A stretch of 64,000 bases of DNA from assembly GCF_003996965.1 (NCBI RefSeq), contig NZ_QWDM01000001.1, positions 62,001-126,000 of the forward strand, given 5' to 3'. Under the pieces are notes generated by a model, which was not told the DNA's origin, did no database searches, and was given only the letters and a program-made list of their open reading frames with translations. The number at the start of each line of letters is the position of its first letter. The first letter of the stretch is position 1. Shown here piece by piece: positions 27,186 to 35,956 of this stretch. This DNA comes from Flavobacterium cupreum (lineage in GTDB: Bacteria > Bacteroidota > Bacteroidia > Flavobacteriales > Flavobacteriaceae). Both the position numbers and the translations under genes were made by a program.

Positions 27186-28619
27186 TTACTCTTTTTTGGT
27201 AAACCCTTTTCGGGTCATATCGCCCCAGCCTTTCGTTCCCCTTATTTTTTCCTTATAGCCCACTAAGGCAGCATAAACCGATAACGGATGAAAATACAAA
27301 GGTTCGATAAAAGCCGCTAAAAGCAGTTTGAAAAAATCCGTTTGCTTCGGATATTTATGATACGTCCGTTCTTCGCTGTACAGGGCAATCACCGAAAACA
27401 TCACCGCAAAAAAGTATACAAACAGCACCAGCAAAAGGAAAAAATGCCAATTAAGCAGTCCTAAAATAATAAAGACAATTGTGATCGCAATACCGGCAAA
27501 TTCTATTCCGGGAGCAAGGAATTCAAATAGTGCCCAATATGGGACGCTAAGCATGCCCAGCACTTTGTATTTCGGATTCAGGAACATTCTTTTGTGAAAG
27601 CTCAGCGTTTCAATCGTTCCCCTCATCCAGCGGCTGCGCTGTTTCCTGAATATCTTAAAATCCTCCGGTGCCTCGGTCCAGCACAGCGGATCCGGGATAT
27701 AATGAACGGAATACGGCATTTTGTTCTCCAGCATGTAACGTCGCATGCGGACGACCAGTTCCATGTCTTCGCCTACCGTTTTGGTGTTGTAACCGCCTGC
27801 CAGCAGTGCTATCTCTTTATCAAAAGCGCCAAAGGCTCCGCTGATCAGCAACAGGCCGTCGAGTCTTCCCCAGGCCATCCTTCCCAGAAGAAACGCCCGC
27901 AGGTATTCTAAAACCTGTATTCTGGGCAGCATAAGATCTGGAATGTTTACTTCCACCAGACGGCCGTTTTTTATAATGCACTGGTTGGCGATACGCACTA
28001 CCCCGCCGGTGGCAATAATTCGTTTGCCGTGTGATTCCAGAAAAGGTTTGGCCAGTTTCAGCAGCGAATCCTTATCCAGGATACAGTCCACATCAATGCA
28101 GACCACGTACGGATTCTGTGCAATGTTCAGGCCTACGTTCAGGGCATCGGCTTTACCGCCGTTTTCTTTGTCTACCACTATCAGCTTTCTGTAGGCCGCA
28201 TTCCGGGACACATACAGGCTTTTAATTTTTTTGGTCTCAATTTGCGGGTGAATGTGCCGTTCCGTCTGCACCAGATCATAGGTTTTGATCAGTATTTCCA
28301 TCGAATTGTCTTTACTGCCATCATTTACTACAATCACCTCGTAATTATTGTAATTTAAGGAGAGTAACGATTTTACATTTTCTTCAATGGTAAAGCTTTC
28401 ATTATAGGCAGGGGCAATTAACGAAAGTCCGGGTGCAAATTCACTGGTAAGAAGCACATTATAATCTACAAAACTGTTTTTCTTCAGATATTCCCGTAGT
28501 TCTCTCACAGACAGATGCGCCAGTATCAGGTAAGACGACATCAGCAGTATAGCGTACCCCAGAATCAGGATCAGATATACATGCGAGAACAGGGCTATTT
28601 CATTATTAAAAAAATCCAT
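27186..28619 (-). CDS. membrane glycosyltransferase family 2 (polysaccharide synthase type)
   Basis: 477 residues. N-terminal helix (about 10-35), cytoplasmic GT-A domain with LIAPAYNESFTIEENV, VVNDGSKDN, CIDVDCILD (DxD), GEDMELVVRM and RKQRSRWMRG (the QxxRW-type end), then three or four C-terminal helices (about 340-430). The set D, DxD, ED, (R/Q)xxRW is that of processive synthases such as N-acetylglucosaminyl, cellulose or hyaluronan synthases; the product cannot be told. It is the last gene of a minus-strand unit led by the hybrid kinase at 33094; the gap to the upstream gene is 3 bp. Probably makes a surface polysaccharide. Confidence 0.88.
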   Translation of the reverse strand: MDFFNNEIALFSHVYLILILGYAILLMSSYLILAHLSVRELREYLKKNSFVDYNVLLTSEFAPGLSLIAPAYNESFTIEENVKSLLSLNYNNYEVIVVNDGSKDNSMEILIKTYDLVQTERHIHPQIETKKIKSLYVSRNAAYRKLIVVDKENGGKADALNVGLNIAQNPYVVCIDVDCILDKDSLLKLAKPFLESHGKRIIATGGVVRIANQCIIKNGRLVEVNIPDLMLPRIQVLEYLRAFLLGRMAWGRLDGLLLISGAFGAFDKEIALLAGGYNTKTVGEDMELVVRMRRYMLENKMPYSVHYIPDPLCWTEAPEDFKIFRKQRSRWMRGTIETLSFHKRMFLNPKYKVLGMLSVPYWALFEFLAPGIEFAGIAITIVFIILGLLNWHFFLLLVLFVYFFAVMFSVIALYSEERTYHKYPKQTDFFKLLLAAFIEPLYFHPLSVYAALVGYKEKIRGTKGWGDMTRKGFTKKE

Positions 28620-28622
28620 TGG

Positions 28623-29444
28623 CTAAGCGTTTAAGGTCTTCAGTACGTTTTGCGCTTCATATTGTATAATGGTATTGTGCGTCCGGGCAGCCAGCTCTGC
28701 CACATACGGAAGCTTTTGCGTGAGCTTTAATTCTCTGATCAGTTTCAGTCCAAGCGCCACCACAGTAGTGTTTTGCGATTCCAGCAGGAATTCAACCCCT
28801 TCTGTATCCCCTATATCATGTTTTTTAAAAGCGCTTATAATATTGACCTGCGTCCAGTCGTCAATTGGGTAAGGATGTTCGGTAAGGTGCGTGATGCCTT
28901 TTACGCCACCCAGTTTGATACAGGCGTTGAGCGCTGTTATTTTCAGGGTTTTGTTCTGGGCTTTAGAGACGGTAAGGATACTGCTAAAAACCCTCGTAAT
29001 ATTCATTTCCGCCACCTCTGTAATACCTTTGCACTTGATCTCCCAGTTCGGGTTTCTTAGTTTTTTAAACGAGTCCTGTATGAGCCCCGATTCCTTATAA
29101 AATTGTTCCAGTTTCCTGGCATAAATACCTTCATAGTTTTTATGCAGGCTGATCACCGATTCCGTCAGCACTTCCCTAAAGAAACCATCCTCAATAAGCC
29201 TGCTGAAATCCTGATTTTCTTTTAACGCGGCTAGTGAGGTATCCTCAAAAATAAGGGCGAATAGTATTTTTTCAATCAGGATCGTATATTCGATAGTGAG
29301 CTTTTCCTTTCTGATGTTGCTGTTGCGGCTTCTGACGATCATCAGGTACAATATAAAAGCCACTACTATAAACAGCACCGTCGACACGATCAGGAAATAT
29401 TCTACCCATGCCCCGCCTTTATAAAATTCCCAAACCTTTTCCAT
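28623..29444 (-). CDS. single-pass membrane protein with HEAT-like helical repeats
   Basis: 273 residues from the ATG at 29444 (an earlier in-frame ATG at 29516 would overlap the upstream outer-membrane gene by 71 bp and is rejected). An N-terminal helix (WVEYFLIVSTVLFIVVAFILYLMI, about 11-32 by my count; only the core is quoted) anchors it, followed by helical pairs such as KNPNWEIKCKGITEVAEMN, TLKITALNACIKLGGV and VVALGLKLIRELKL, which look like HEAT/Armadillo repeats. It starts one base after the upstream TGA and ends three bases before the glycosyltransferase start, so coupled translation is likely. A scaffold or regulator of the synthase is inference. Confidence 0.75.
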   Translation of the reverse strand: MEKVWEFYKGGAWVEYFLIVSTVLFIVVAFILYLMIVRSRNSNIRKEKLTIEYTILIEKILFALIFEDTSLAALKENQDFSRLIEDGFFREVLTESVISLHKNYEGIYARKLEQFYKESGLIQDSFKKLRNPNWEIKCKGITEVAEMNITRVFSSILTVSKAQNKTLKITALNACIKLGGVKGITHLTEHPYPIDDWTQVNIISAFKKHDIGDTEGVEFLLESQNTTVVALGLKLIRELKLTQKLPYVAELAARTHNTIIQYEAQNVLKTLNA

Positions 29445-29445
29445 A

Positions 29446-30660
29446 TCAGAAACGTTTTGTAATAATGAGCTGCGCACTAAACCTGTTTCTGTACGCATCC
29501 GGTAAATATTCTTCATATTCGTAAAGGAAAACAGGCCGTACCAGAAATGAATTTCCGATACGATGCTGATATTGTATTCCGGCCCTGTACGCTTTCAAAG
29601 GTCTCACAAAATTATTGTACAAATAAAAATAAGGGACATTGCCGTACTGCAGTTCCAGCCGTAGTAAACTTTCTTTTTCTTCATTGGCTTTCTGTAGGCT
29701 GACCACATGAGAAAATAGTTCGTTTGAGGTATCATAAAAAGGCCTGTAGGCAATCGTGTAGGTACCGGTACGATACCCCAGCTGTCCCGTAAGCAAGGTT
29801 ACGTCGTCTGTTTCAAAATGCATGTACTTAAAACCAACGGAAAAGTCGAATCTTTTCAGGGGGGCAAAAAAATATTCCGCACCTGCTTTGGAGACCGGAA
29901 ATACGGTCTGCCCTGTTGACACCCCTGCATTCACGTATAAATAATTTCTTTTGGAGAATGTCTGATAATAATCGGCTTCAAAAAGCAGCTGCGTATCGGC
30001 ATTGACATAGCCGATGTTGGCACGTCCTACCAATGCCGATTTCGTAAACTTATGCGAATATTCGGCATAGCCGTAATGAAGCGGAGACTGTCCGGGATTC
30101 GAGGTCGATACATTCAGGTACGAAAACGCCAGCGCATTTTTTGCCTTACGGCCAATAAGGGCGCGTATTCCGGTAATAGCCTGTGTACTGTTATCGGTAA
30201 CGGGTAATCTGTCGGCAAGCTCCAGTGCTTCTTTGTCACGGTCTAGTTTTTCAAGACATTGTATCTTAATCAGGAGTACATCGGCAGCATTTGGAGCTAT
30301 TAGCAGGTATTTATCACAATAAATATTACAGGTCTCATACTGTTCCGACCAGAAATAAGTAGTAATGATGGCCAGCAAAGCATCCGGATGTGGTTTTGTC
30401 CTGTCGGTCAGGGGAGCCAATACTTTTATAGCGGAAGGATAGTCTTTTTTCCAGCTGTAAATACGTCCCTGATACACTTTGATATCCTCATTTTCAGGAA
30501 ATCTCAGCTGTAAAGACTGCAGGATGGTCAGGGCAGTGTCATAGTTGCCTTTTTCAGCTTCGAGCTTTACCTGAGACAAAGCTTCATCAAAATTCATTTC
30601 CTGCGCTGCAGCAGTAAAAGAGAGCAACAGGAATAAAACGGAAGAATAGATCAATTTCAT
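29446..30660 (-). CDS. YaiO-like outer-membrane beta-barrel protein with TPR-like N-terminus
   Basis: 404 residues. Signal peptide 1-20 (ends AAAQ). Residues about 22-155 form TPR-type pairs (FDEALSQVKLEAEKGNYD; VYQGRIYSWKKDYPSAIKV), and the remaining part is a run of amphipathic strands (about 195-404) with aromatic ends (YLYVNAGVS, FSVGFKYMHFE, SFLVRPVFLYEYEEY) and a C-terminal ITKRF, the F-terminated last strand of outer-membrane barrels. This TPR-plus-barrel arrangement is that of YaiO/PgaA-like proteins involved in polysaccharide export. Its stop is one base before the HEAT-like gene and its start abuts the regulator stop (both at 30660). Confidence 0.8.
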   Translation of the reverse strand: MKLIYSSVLFLLLSFTAAAQEMNFDEALSQVKLEAEKGNYDTALTILQSLQLRFPENEDIKVYQGRIYSWKKDYPSAIKVLAPLTDRTKPHPDALLAIITTYFWSEQYETCNIYCDKYLLIAPNAADVLLIKIQCLEKLDRDKEALELADRLPVTDNSTQAITGIRALIGRKAKNALAFSYLNVSTSNPGQSPLHYGYAEYSHKFTKSALVGRANIGYVNADTQLLFEADYYQTFSKRNYLYVNAGVSTGQTVFPVSKAGAEYFFAPLKRFDFSVGFKYMHFETDDVTLLTGQLGYRTGTYTIAYRPFYDTSNELFSHVVSLQKANEEKESLLRLELQYGNVPYFYLYNNFVRPLKAYRAGIQYQHRIGNSFLVRPVFLYEYEEYLPDAYRNRFSAQLIITKRF

Positions 30661-31025
30661 TAGGCGCGTGTTTTTAGCAGTTTGTTAATTCGCACTAAAA
30701 GCACGGCCGGACTTACAGGTTTGGCCATAAATTCGTTGGCACCCATATCAAAAGAATCCAGTTCGGTCTGCTCTACTCCCGAAGAGGTAAATATAATAAT
30801 CGGAATATCCGAGCCAATAGTTTGTCGTACGTATTGTGTAATTTCCATGCCGCTTTTGCCCGGCATATTGATGTCCGTCAGGATGAGGTCGTAAGAAGTT
30901 GCTTCAATAGCATCGAGTGCGTCCTTTCCATCAGAAAACTGATCAACGGTAAATCCTTTGGACTCTAAAAAAAATGATAACGATTTGCGTAGGATGTCAT
31001 TATCTTCTGATAAAATAATTCTCAT
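30660..31025 (-). CDS. single-domain response regulator
   Basis: 121 residues from ATG at 31025 (a longer frame to 31067 would add 14 residues, poorly formed: MLCNSYCFKTNTYA). Receiver domain with acidic pair E7-D8 (ILSEDND), phospho-acceptor Asp51 (LTDINMPGKSG), Ser/Thr switch FTSSG and Lys in FMAKPVSP. No output domain. Its stop shares a base with the YaiO-like start, so it is translated in the same operon as the polysaccharide genes, and 80 bp downstream of the hybrid kinase start region. It may be the phospho-acceptor for that kinase. Confidence 0.88.
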   Translation of the reverse strand: MRIILSEDNDILRKSLSFFLESKGFTVDQFSDGKDALDAIEATSYDLILTDINMPGKSGMEITQYVRQTIGSDIPIIIFTSSGVEQTELDSFDMGANEFMAKPVSPAVLLVRINKLLKTRA

Positions 31026-31105
31026 GGCGTACGTATTTGTCTTGAAGCAGTATGAATTGCACAACATTTGTAAGAATTACAAAAGTAAGGCATACTCCCC
31101 TTCTA

Positions 31106-33094
31106 TCATAATTCCTTTAAAACTTTAACTACTTCAATGATTTCACAATTCAAGATACTCATTTTTTCTCTGGTTTTAACCGTAAAGCTGCCATTTTTAG
31201 CTTCCTCCTCTATCACCGACACACAATCACTAAGATCTGCCAGCAGGAAAATATCAAAACTGGATTTCATGTTATGGGCCAGTTTTCGTACAGTATCACT
31301 ATTGTTAGTTTTATAGGCTTCATTAAGCAGCACTATTTCAATGGGAATTTTTTCCGTAAAAAGATGCACCATCTCCTTTGTAAAATCGGCATTACCGCAA
31401 GCCATCTCCTCGATCAAAGAAAAATCGATCTTTCTTTTGGGCGCCGGCTTATGATCCTTGTTCAAGACTGTTTTTATAGTTTCCAGCAACGCGGCCTGTT
31501 TAAAAGGTTTGGGTACATAGGCATCCATTCCCATATTATAACAAAGTTCCTGTTCGCCGACCAGCGAATGTGCCGTCATGGCAATAATCGGAATGGTGAG
31601 TTTCATTTCATCCCTGATATACTGGGTGGTCTGGTAACCGTCCTTAACCGGCATCTGAAGATCCATTAAGATCAGGTCGTATTCATTTTTAGACAACAAT
31701 TCGATTCCGGCTTCGCCATGTTCAGCAATATCCAGTTCGAATCCAAAATTATAAATAACACTTTTTACGAGTTTTTGGTTTAAAACGTTGTCTTCACACA
31801 ACAGTATTTTAAGTTTTCCGAGGTTAGAACCCGTGAAGGATTCCGGTACTATCTCAATATCCGAAGCTTTTTTATAGGCAAGCGTAAAGAAAAATTCCGA
31901 ACCGCGTCCTTCCCTGCTTTTTACCTTAATTTCAGAGTTGTGCAGTTCTACCAGCTGTTTTACAATATTAAGACCAAGCCCCGTACCGCCAAATCTTCGT
32001 GTGGTACTTTCTTCGGCCTGGGTAAAACGGTCAAAAATCGTTTTCAGTTTCGCTTCCTGTATACCGATTCCGGTATCTTTGACCGAGAACCGAAGCAAAT
32101 AATGTTCGTCGGTTTCCTCCATCTTTTTCACCGAAACCGTTACGTCTCCTTCTTGTGTAAACTTCAGGGCGTTGCCGGTTAGATTCACCAGGATCTGGTT
32201 TAACCTTCCCTGATCCCCAACGACAATTTCGGGCATATCAGCATCCAGAAAGAGATTGAATTCTACATTTTCGGGTACCTTTACTTTTAGCAGGTCGTAA
32301 ATATGTTTGAGGGTTTTCTTTAAATCAAAAGGCTGATCTTCAATAGCGAGATTACCGGATTCTATTTTGGAAAGATCCAGAATATCATTCACGATCAACA
32401 GCAGGTTTTCGCCTGCTATTTGCACACTGTCAATATAATCACGCTGAATAATATCCAGCTTGGTTTGTGCGAGAAGATCCGTAAATCCGATGACGGCATT
32501 GAGCGGTGTTCGGATCTCATGGCTCATATTGGCCAGAAAACTATCTTTTGCCAGTACGGCGCGTTCCGCAATTTTTTTCTGGGCATTGAGTTCGTTATTT
32601 TTTGTCCGTAACTCCAATTGGTTAATGACGTGTTTTGCCACGATATTGAGGGCATTGCGCTGGCTTTCATCCAGTTTTTTGGTCACATGGTCCACCGCAC
32701 AAATGGTTCCGATATTATAGCCATCGGGCGTGGTCAGCGGGACACCGGCATAAAACCGCACTTTAAAACCATCCGTAACATTTGGATCATCTTTAAATAT
32801 TTCGTTCGAATGTGTATCCGGTATTTCAAGCATTTCCGACTCCATAATAGTATAACGGCAGAAGGTAATTTCACGGGGTAGCTCCGATACGCCTATACCA
32901 ATTTCAGATTTAAACCATTGCCTGTTCTCATCTATAAACGAGATATGGGCAATGGGTACACCACAAATGTAAGAAACCAGCCTTGTGGCATCGTCAAAGG
33001 CGTCCTCAGGGAGCGTATCTAATATATTGTACCGCCGTAAGGCTGCCAGGCGCTCTGTCTCGTTATGCGGAATGGGTTGTTGCGGATTATTCAT
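31106..33094 (-). CDS. GAF-histidine kinase-receiver-HPt hybrid kinase
   Basis: 662 residues from the ATG at 33094 (18 extra hydrophobic residues are in frame upstream, MPCKRFYFFTFTALLFYS, but look spurious). Domains: GAF-like sensor (about 12-165, with FYAGVPLTTPDGYNIGTICAVD), short coiled coil, HisKA with His192 (NMSHEIRTPLNAVIGF), HATPase (DTGIGI, GGTGLGL), a receiver domain (CEDNVLNQ and LILMDLQMPVKDG) and a C-terminal HPt domain (KLAHNMKSSFDIF). It is an ArcB/BarA-type phosphorelay kinase without membrane spans. It leads the polysaccharide unit; the gap to the response regulator is 80 bp. Confidence 0.92.
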   Translation of the reverse strand: MNNPQQPIPHNETERLAALRRYNILDTLPEDAFDDATRLVSYICGVPIAHISFIDENRQWFKSEIGIGVSELPREITFCRYTIMESEMLEIPDTHSNEIFKDDPNVTDGFKVRFYAGVPLTTPDGYNIGTICAVDHVTKKLDESQRNALNIVAKHVINQLELRTKNNELNAQKKIAERAVLAKDSFLANMSHEIRTPLNAVIGFTDLLAQTKLDIIQRDYIDSVQIAGENLLLIVNDILDLSKIESGNLAIEDQPFDLKKTLKHIYDLLKVKVPENVEFNLFLDADMPEIVVGDQGRLNQILVNLTGNALKFTQEGDVTVSVKKMEETDEHYLLRFSVKDTGIGIQEAKLKTIFDRFTQAEESTTRRFGGTGLGLNIVKQLVELHNSEIKVKSREGRGSEFFFTLAYKKASDIEIVPESFTGSNLGKLKILLCEDNVLNQKLVKSVIYNFGFELDIAEHGEAGIELLSKNEYDLILMDLQMPVKDGYQTTQYIRDEMKLTIPIIAMTAHSLVGEQELCYNMGMDAYVPKPFKQAALLETIKTVLNKDHKPAPKRKIDFSLIEEMACGNADFTKEMVHLFTEKIPIEIVLLNEAYKTNNSDTVRKLAHNMKSSFDIFLLADLSDCVSVIEEEAKNGSFTVKTREKMSILNCEIIEVVKVLKEL

Positions 33095-33216
33095 GCTATA
33101 AAAAAGTAAGGCTGTAAAGGTAAAAAAATAAAACCGTTTACAAGGCATTTAGTAAGTGGACCAGACCGTAGTGAATTTACAGCCAGCCAATTGCTGTCGA
33201 TTTTCGGTTTCAGGAT

Positions 33217-33249
33217 AAAAAAAACCATTTCTAACGAAATGGTTTTTTT
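33217..33249 (-). terminator. terminator overlapping the cyclase stop codon
   Basis: Hairpin with arms around 33217-33231 and 33236-33249 (AAAACCATTTC/GAAATGGTTTT core, 4-nt loop TAAC). On the minus strand it is followed by a T run. The last four codons and the TAG of the cyclase-like gene (33231) lie inside the stem-loop. Confidence 0.75.
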
Positions 33250-34136
33250 GAAGCAATTTTGGCCATTGCCCGGACGGGAAATGTTCCGACTCCCTTAAAT
33301 TTTGGCGGAACGGCACTAAACGTAAAATCTTCCTGCGGCAAAAGATACAGATTGCAGAGATGTTCTACGATCAGTATTTCGGCCTGCAGCAGCGTCGTGT
33401 GTACAGGTCTGGACTTGCCTGCAGTACTGTCGATATTATGAGAATCGATGCCGACCAGTTTTACCTGGCAGTCTCTTAAATAAGCCGCAGCTCCTGTGGT
33501 CAGGTACGGATGGTTTTCATAATAGTCCTCCGTATTCCAGTACCTGTCCCAGCCCGTATGAATCAAAACGGCTTTATTTCTAATTTCACGGTTTTTCAAA
33601 TGCTGCTCGGTGATTTCCAGCGTTTCCGAAAATGGAATAGCGATCACAACGGCATCAAGGTCTGCAAAACATTCCAGGCCAACTTCCGAAAGGTCTTTTC
33701 CGCCTTCAAAACGGTGAAACGGACAATCGATATACGTTCCGGTATTGGTGACCATCTCAATTTTGCCGATTTGAAACTGGGTGCCTTCCTCATAAAACTG
33801 TTTCGAATTTTCCCTGCTGAGGTAATCGCATACAATTGGAGCCGGCAAGCCTTTATAGGTAACAAGCCCATGTTCGATTGTATGACTTAAATCAATAAAT
33901 ACATCCGCCTCGGTCCGGGTCTGGATCGGTTTTCTTTTGTGTGTTTCCGCGAAAATTTCCTTGTTCAGAATCCGGACTTCCCCCACCATCAGCAGCCGTA
34001 AGTCATTTACAATATAATCGGCGAGCTCTTTATCCGAAATACTTTCGCCTTCGATATCCAGACGAAAGTCCTCGCCTTTAATGCTTCCGCCATTGGTGAA
34101 ATAGATTTCAAAGTCAAATTTTACTCTTGTATCCAT
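33231..34136 (-). CDS. cyclase-family (kynurenine formamidase-like) protein with altered metal motif
   Basis: 301 residues. Residues about 75-300 show the cyclase/arylformamidase fold: VFIDLSHTIEHGLVTYKGLP, then a motif normally HxGTHxDxPxH but here N131-T-G-T-Y135-I-D137-C-P-F-H141, then VLIHTGWDRYW, YLTTGAAAYLRDC, VGIDSHNIDS and VEHLCNLYLL. Two histidines that bind metal in characterised KynB are replaced by Asn and Tyr, while D137 and H141 remain, so metal use or activity may differ. Residues 1-75 are an extra domain I cannot name (FDFEIYFTNGGSIKGEDFRLDI). It is last in a three-gene minus-strand run with an isochorismatase-like and a GlxA-type gene; 19 bp separates it from the former. Confidence 0.8.
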   Translation of the reverse strand: MDTRVKFDFEIYFTNGGSIKGEDFRLDIEGESISDKELADYIVNDLRLLMVGEVRILNKEIFAETHKRKPIQTRTEADVFIDLSHTIEHGLVTYKGLPAPIVCDYLSRENSKQFYEEGTQFQIGKIEMVTNTGTYIDCPFHRFEGGKDLSEVGLECFADLDAVVIAIPFSETLEITEQHLKNREIRNKAVLIHTGWDRYWNTEDYYENHPYLTTGAAAYLRDCQVKLVGIDSHNIDSTAGKSRPVHTTLLQAEILIVEHLCNLYLLPQEDFTFSAVPPKFKGVGTFPVRAMAKIASKKPFR

Positions 34137-34155
34137 AAGTTTTGCTTTACCTATT

Positions 34156-34722
34156 TTAAACTAAATCCAATACTTTTTCGGTGGTTATGACCTGTGCAAA
34201 TTCATTGTGCAGACTCGCCAGAGAGATCTGATGAATCAATTCCGAATCAAACTTTTCGCCATTGATCCCTATCCTGTCAAACGTAGCCGTGGCATCGGAA
34301 ATTACGAAAGCGTCAAATCCTAAATTACCGGCCATTCGTGCTGTGGTGGAAACGCAGTGATTGGTGGTCAATCCCACCAAAACCAGTTTATTGATGCCTT
34401 GCTGATCCAGTCGCTCTTTTAAATCCGTTCCTATAAAAGCACTGTTGACATTTTTGACGATAACCGGTTCACCTTCGATTGGCTGTACTTCATTCTTAAT
34501 TTCAAATCCCGGATTCGATTCGTGCAGTTTGGAGTCCGGATGTACGGAACTGTGCACGATATGAAATACAGGAAGTTTAAGAGCCCTCCATTTTTCAAGA
34601 AGCTGTGCTATTTTTAGCTCCGCATCCTGATTGTTCCGGTTGCCGCCCCAGTATTTTTCGTCATTAAACCCTTTTTGCACATCGATAATAATCAAAGCTG
34701 TATTTTGTTCCCTAAGTTTCAT
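34156..34722 (-). CDS. isochorismatase-like cysteine hydrolase
   Basis: 188 residues from the ATG at 34722 (earlier in-frame codons to 34785 give a cysteine-rich, unlikely extension). Catalytic triad of the cysteine-hydrolase family: D14 (LIIIDVQKGF), K90 (VIVKNVNSAF) and C123 (TTNHCVSTTARMAG); the cis-peptide region before C123 is conserved. Such enzymes hydrolyse amides or vinyl ethers (nicotinamide, isochorismate, carbamoyl compounds); the substrate here is unknown. It is the middle gene of a minus-strand run, 75 bp after the GlxA-type regulator. Confidence 0.85.
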   Translation of the reverse strand: MKLREQNTALIIIDVQKGFNDEKYWGGNRNNQDAELKIAQLLEKWRALKLPVFHIVHSSVHPDSKLHESNPGFEIKNEVQPIEGEPVIVKNVNSAFIGTDLKERLDQQGINKLVLVGLTTNHCVSTTARMAGNLGFDAFVISDATATFDRIGINGEKFDSELIHQISLASLHNEFAQVITTEKVLDLV

Positions 34723-34797
34723 GTTTCTGTTAATTAGATTAGTACTACAAAAATAGCAGCTGTTCCCGCATGCAAACAAGGACAAAAGACAGTCGTT

Positions 34798-35754
34798 TTA
34801 AGACAGCCTGTTTTTAATTTCCGTGGGCAGTTCCTGCAGATGGGTTTCCAGAACGACGCGCAATTGCTTCGAGGTTTTGTAACCGCACATATGGGCAATG
34901 CTTTCTACCTTATAATCGGAATGCGCCAGGAGGCTTTTTGCTTTTTCGATTCTCAGTTTGGTACGGTACTCGGCAATGGTGATTCCGGTTTGTTTCTTAA
35001 AAATTCGCGTCAGGTTTCGTGGGCCGATATGAACGAGGTCTGCTAAAAAATCAATAGTCGATGTTTTTTCGAGATTGTAAATAATCCAGTCCTGGACGGT
35101 ATGGATTTTTTCGTCACGGTGGTTTCTGTTCTGCAGATAGACACTTTCCTGCTGATCGCTTCCCTGTCGTCTTTTATAGACCACCAGTTCTTTGGCTATG
35201 GTTGTAGCGACTTCTTTGCCATGACGGTCTTCAATCAGGAACAGGGCCAGATCAATTCCTGTCACAATCCCCGCACTGGTATACAAATTGTCTGCTTTGG
35301 TAAATAGTGTATTGCTTTGCACTTTTAAAAGTGGAAAATCATTAGTAAACTTTTCAATTAATTTCCAGTGCGTCGTACATTCCTTAAAATCCAAAAGCCC
35401 TGACTTCGCCAGTATAAAAGCGCCGTTACAAATGCTTGCTATCGTGGTCTTGCGTGCATTTACCTGTGTAAGCCATTCGAAAAAAGTTTCATCCTCTTGT
35501 AATTTATTGATTTCCAAAGAACTGAAACCGGAAATAAATACGATATCATTTTCTTCCGGATTTGCTTTTGAAAAATGCCTGACGGATGAAACTGCTAATC
35601 CTGATGAAGATGTAATGGTGGACGTACTGCTGATAAATTCCAATTGATAAGGAAACCCTAAATTTTTAGCTTCCTGAAAAACTTCCAGAACGCCGGCCAA
35701 ATCCAGTAAGGTCACCTGTTTTGGAATATAAAAATATATCGTTGTCACTTCCAT
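34798..35754 (-). CDS. GlxA-type transcriptional regulator (DJ-1/PfpI plus AraC)
   Basis: 318 residues from the ATG at 35754 (a start at 35793 would add MKDIFRINNRLTD; it is possible but less typical). N-terminal DJ-1/PfpI-like domain: TIYFYIPKQVTLLDLAGVLEVF at the start, ASICNGAFILAKSGLLD with the nucleophile-elbow Cys, and TTHWKLIEKF. C-terminal about 95 residues are an AraC helix-turn-helix (STIDFLADLVHIGPRNLTRIFKKQTG and IEKAKSLLAHSDYKVESIAHMCGY by pattern). This architecture is that of GlxA-family regulators. It leads the isochorismatase/cyclase run, so it probably controls those two genes, but this has not been shown. Confidence 0.88.
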   Translation of the reverse strand: MEVTTIYFYIPKQVTLLDLAGVLEVFQEAKNLGFPYQLEFISSTSTITSSSGLAVSSVRHFSKANPEENDIVFISGFSSLEINKLQEDETFFEWLTQVNARKTTIASICNGAFILAKSGLLDFKECTTHWKLIEKFTNDFPLLKVQSNTLFTKADNLYTSAGIVTGIDLALFLIEDRHGKEVATTIAKELVVYKRRQGSDQQESVYLQNRNHRDEKIHTVQDWIIYNLEKTSTIDFLADLVHIGPRNLTRIFKKQTGITIAEYRTKLRIEKAKSLLAHSDYKVESIAHMCGYKTSKQLRVVLETHLQELPTEIKNRLS

Positions 35755-35908
35755 ATCGGTGAGTCTGTTATTAATGCGAAAAATGTCTTTCAAATTTAGA
35801 ATAAAAATAACTATTCTGCAGCCTTAAAGGAGTACTAAAAAAATCCATAACATGGGAATTATATAAATTCATGGAAAAAATATATAAACATCCCGTAATT
35901 GTAATATT

Positions 35909-35916
35909 TATTTTTG
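35909..35916 (+). promoter_or_regulatory. Bacteroidota-type -7 promoter element (TATTTTTG)
   Basis: Exact TAnnTTTG match on the plus strand 41 nt before the ATG of the 35957 lipoprotein gene. It sits in the divergent region next to the GlxA-type regulator start. Confidence 0.5.
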
Positions 35917-35956
35917 TAGGAATTACCATTTGTAAAAACTCTGTAAAACAGTAATT

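Noticed and set aside
29445..29516. Upstream ATG at 29516 for the HEAT-like gene
   Set aside because: It would overlap the outer-membrane barrel gene by 71 bp; the ATG at 29444 is directly after the upstream TGA.
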